From contig CALCHC010000108.1 of assembly GCA_937901335.1 (NCBI GenBank), forward strand, positions 1 through 5,762: a stretch of 5,762 nucleotides of DNA. The letters are read 5' to 3'. The DNA comes from an uncultured Phascolarctobacterium sp. (GTDB taxonomy: Bacteria > Bacillota > Negativicutes > Acidaminococcales > Acidaminococcaceae). How positions within the stretch are numbered: position 1 is the first letter of the stretch; the number at the start of each line of letters is the position of its first letter. Below are positions 4,918 to 5,762 of the stretch, piece after piece. Position numbers and translations under genes: made by a program. Below the pieces are notes generated by a model. That model did no database searches, was not told where the DNA came from, and saw only the letters and a program-made list of their open reading frames with translations.

Positions 4918-5610
4918 ATGCCTGGTTTAGGAACAATAATGAACTGTGCCGCGATTGTGGTTGGTTCTTTGATTGGCGTAGTCTTGAAACGAGGCTTGCC
5001 GGAAAAATGGCAACAGACCATGATGAGTGGCATTGCTTTGTGCATTGTGGTTATTGGCTTGCAAATGGCGATGAAGACAAATAATATTATCATTACCATT
5101 TGTAGTTTGGTGCTTGGTGCCATCATCGGCGAAAGTGTGGATATTGAATTGCGTATGCAACGCTTAGGCGATTGGGTAGGCGGCAAGGTTGCTAAAGGTG
5201 ACGCTTCTGTAGCAGCAAGAATTGCTGAAGGTTTTGTAAATGCTTCCATTTTATTCTGCACTGGTGCGATGGCGATTGTTGGCAGTATTCAAGATGGTAT
5301 TTTAGGAGACCACACTACACTTTTCGCCAAAGGAACGCTGGACGGAATTATCTCCATGATTTTAGCGGCGAATGTTGGTATCGGCGTATTGTTCAGCGCT
5401 GTGAGCGTAGGTATTTACCAAGGTAGCATTACTGCATTGGCGGGCGTTGTAGAACCGTACGTAACACCGCAAATTTTGGCGGAAGTTACTGCTGCCGGTG
5501 GCGTAATGATTATGGCCATTGGTACTAATATGCTGAACGTAACTAAAATTAGAATTGCGAACTTGCTTCCGGGTATGATTCCTGCAGCAATCTTGGCAAT
5601 GTATTTTTAA
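4918..5610 (+). CDS. DUF554 family integral membrane protein (YdfK/YqgA-like)
   Basis: This is a 230-residue polytopic membrane protein with hydrophobic segments at roughly 4-23, 37-53, 56-72, 104-124, 140-165, 190-207 and 214-229. The family signature is clear: GTIMNCAAIVVGSLIG at the N-terminus, LGAIIGESVDIE near 66-77, and a central conserved stretch from E104 to G169 that includes FCTGAMAIVGSIQDG (113-127), the K138-to-D142 region and IYQGSITALAG (166-176). NLLPG near 215-219 completes it. E. coli YqgA and B. subtilis YdfK belong to the same family. Their function is not established and I assign no substrate. GAGGGGG (4904-4910) lies 7 bases before the ATG, and the gene starts 27 bases after parB with no terminator between, so it is very likely the last gene of the parAB operon. 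Codon use matches parAB. Confidence 0.93.
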   Translation: MPGLGTIMNCAAIVVGSLIGVVLKRGLPEKWQQTMMSGIALCIVVIGLQMAMKTNNIIITICSLVLGAIIGESVDIELRMQRLGDWVGGKVAKGDASVAARIAEGFVNASILFCTGAMAIVGSIQDGILGDHTTLFAKGTLDGIISMILAANVGIGVLFSAVSVGIYQGSITALAGVVEPYVTPQILAEVTAAGGVMIMAIGTNMLNVTKIRIANLLPGMIPAAILAMYF

Positions 5611-5623
5611 ATAAGCAAAACAA

Positions 5624-5653
5624 AAAGGCTATGCGAGATTTCGCATAGCCTTT
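5624..5653. terminator. Intrinsic terminator between convergent genes
   Basis: A perfect 13-bp stem (5624-5636 with 5641-5653) closes a GATT loop. The stem core is GGCTATGCGA with TCGCATAGCC, followed by TTTAATTTATT. The opposite flank is A-rich, so it also works for the convergent minus-strand gene. It lies 13 bases after the DUF554 stop and 11 bases beyond the stop of the gene at 5665. Confidence 0.95.
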
Positions 5654-5664
5654 AATTTATTAGG

Positions 5665-5762
5665 TCAGTCGTTTTTAAAGAGTTTCAATAAAACATATAA
5701 AGTTCCCGCACTCATAACGTAGCGGAACCAAAGTTGTCCGTAAACGAAACCAAGTTGATCTA
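5665..5762 (-). CDS. 3' end of an unrecognised membrane-protein gene (partial)
   Basis: On the minus strand one frame stays open from the right edge to a TGA at 5667-5665 and gives 31 residues. They include GQLWFRYVMSAGTLYVLLK and the end LFKND. The hydrophobic segment, bounded by Arg/Tyr on one side and K-L-F-K-N-D at the end, looks like a last transmembrane helix with a short charged tail. Evidence that it is a real gene: the frame ends 11 bases before a strong bidirectional terminator, and it converges on the parAB operon. The family cannot be told from this fragment. Confidence 0.6.
   Translation of the reverse strand, partial: DQLGFVYGQLWFRYVMSAGTLYVLLKLFKND

Overview
The window looks like the chromosome-partition neighbourhood of a low-to-medium GC bacterium of the Firmicutes type. 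It has a perfect parS site, a Soj-type ParA of exactly 253 residues and a Spo0J-type ParB of 331 residues, followed by a DUF554 membrane protein in the same operon. A lipobox-bearing nuclease and a Sec-exported protein would fit a diderm member such as Negativicutes. That assignment is an inference from gene style and not something the sequence proves.

Layout, left to right. Positions 1-72 hold nothing I can support. A gene on the minus strand (73-675) encodes a small Sec-secreted protein of unknown family. It diverges from an XRE/Cro-type repressor gene (835-1146), and their shared 159-bp intergenic region carries two inverted repeats of the form AACAC-N5-GTGTT, the likely operators. The repressor gene converges on a class II Fic-domain gene on the minus strand (1189-2181), and a strong hairpin at 1161-1184 serves both. 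The fic promoter has a TATAAT box, and its presumed leader contains three perfect copies of a 12-bp tandem repeat.

The intergenic region 2182-2459 holds the fic promoter and repeats, a small cluster of DnaA-box-like sequences around a 14-bp palindrome (2328-2357), an A+T-rich stretch and the promoter of the next gene. On the plus strand follow a secreted lipoprotein nuclease of the staphylococcal-nuclease family (2460-2963), the parS site (2976-2999), parA (3141-3902), parB (3895-4890, overlapping parA by 8 bp) and a DUF554 gene (4918-5610). A 13-bp-stem terminator (5624-5653) separates this operon from the 3' end of a convergent, unrecognised membrane-protein gene that runs off the right edge.

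How it works together: ParA, ParB and parS form a complete chromosome-segregation module, with the ParB loading site about 145 bp upstream of parA. The left part (about 73-2240) is visibly more A+T-rich in codon use (many TTA, ATA, AGA, AAT codons) than the parAB part (many CGT, TTG, GGC). It contains typical accessory genes, so it is best read as acquired DNA next to a conserved, probably origin-proximal locus. I found no transposase, integrase, CRISPR array, tRNA or rRNA. I see no strong sign of a wholly new system. The most notable items are the atypical Fic motif, the repeats in the fic leader, the DnaA-box cluster near parS, and the repressor/secreted-protein pair with its dyads.
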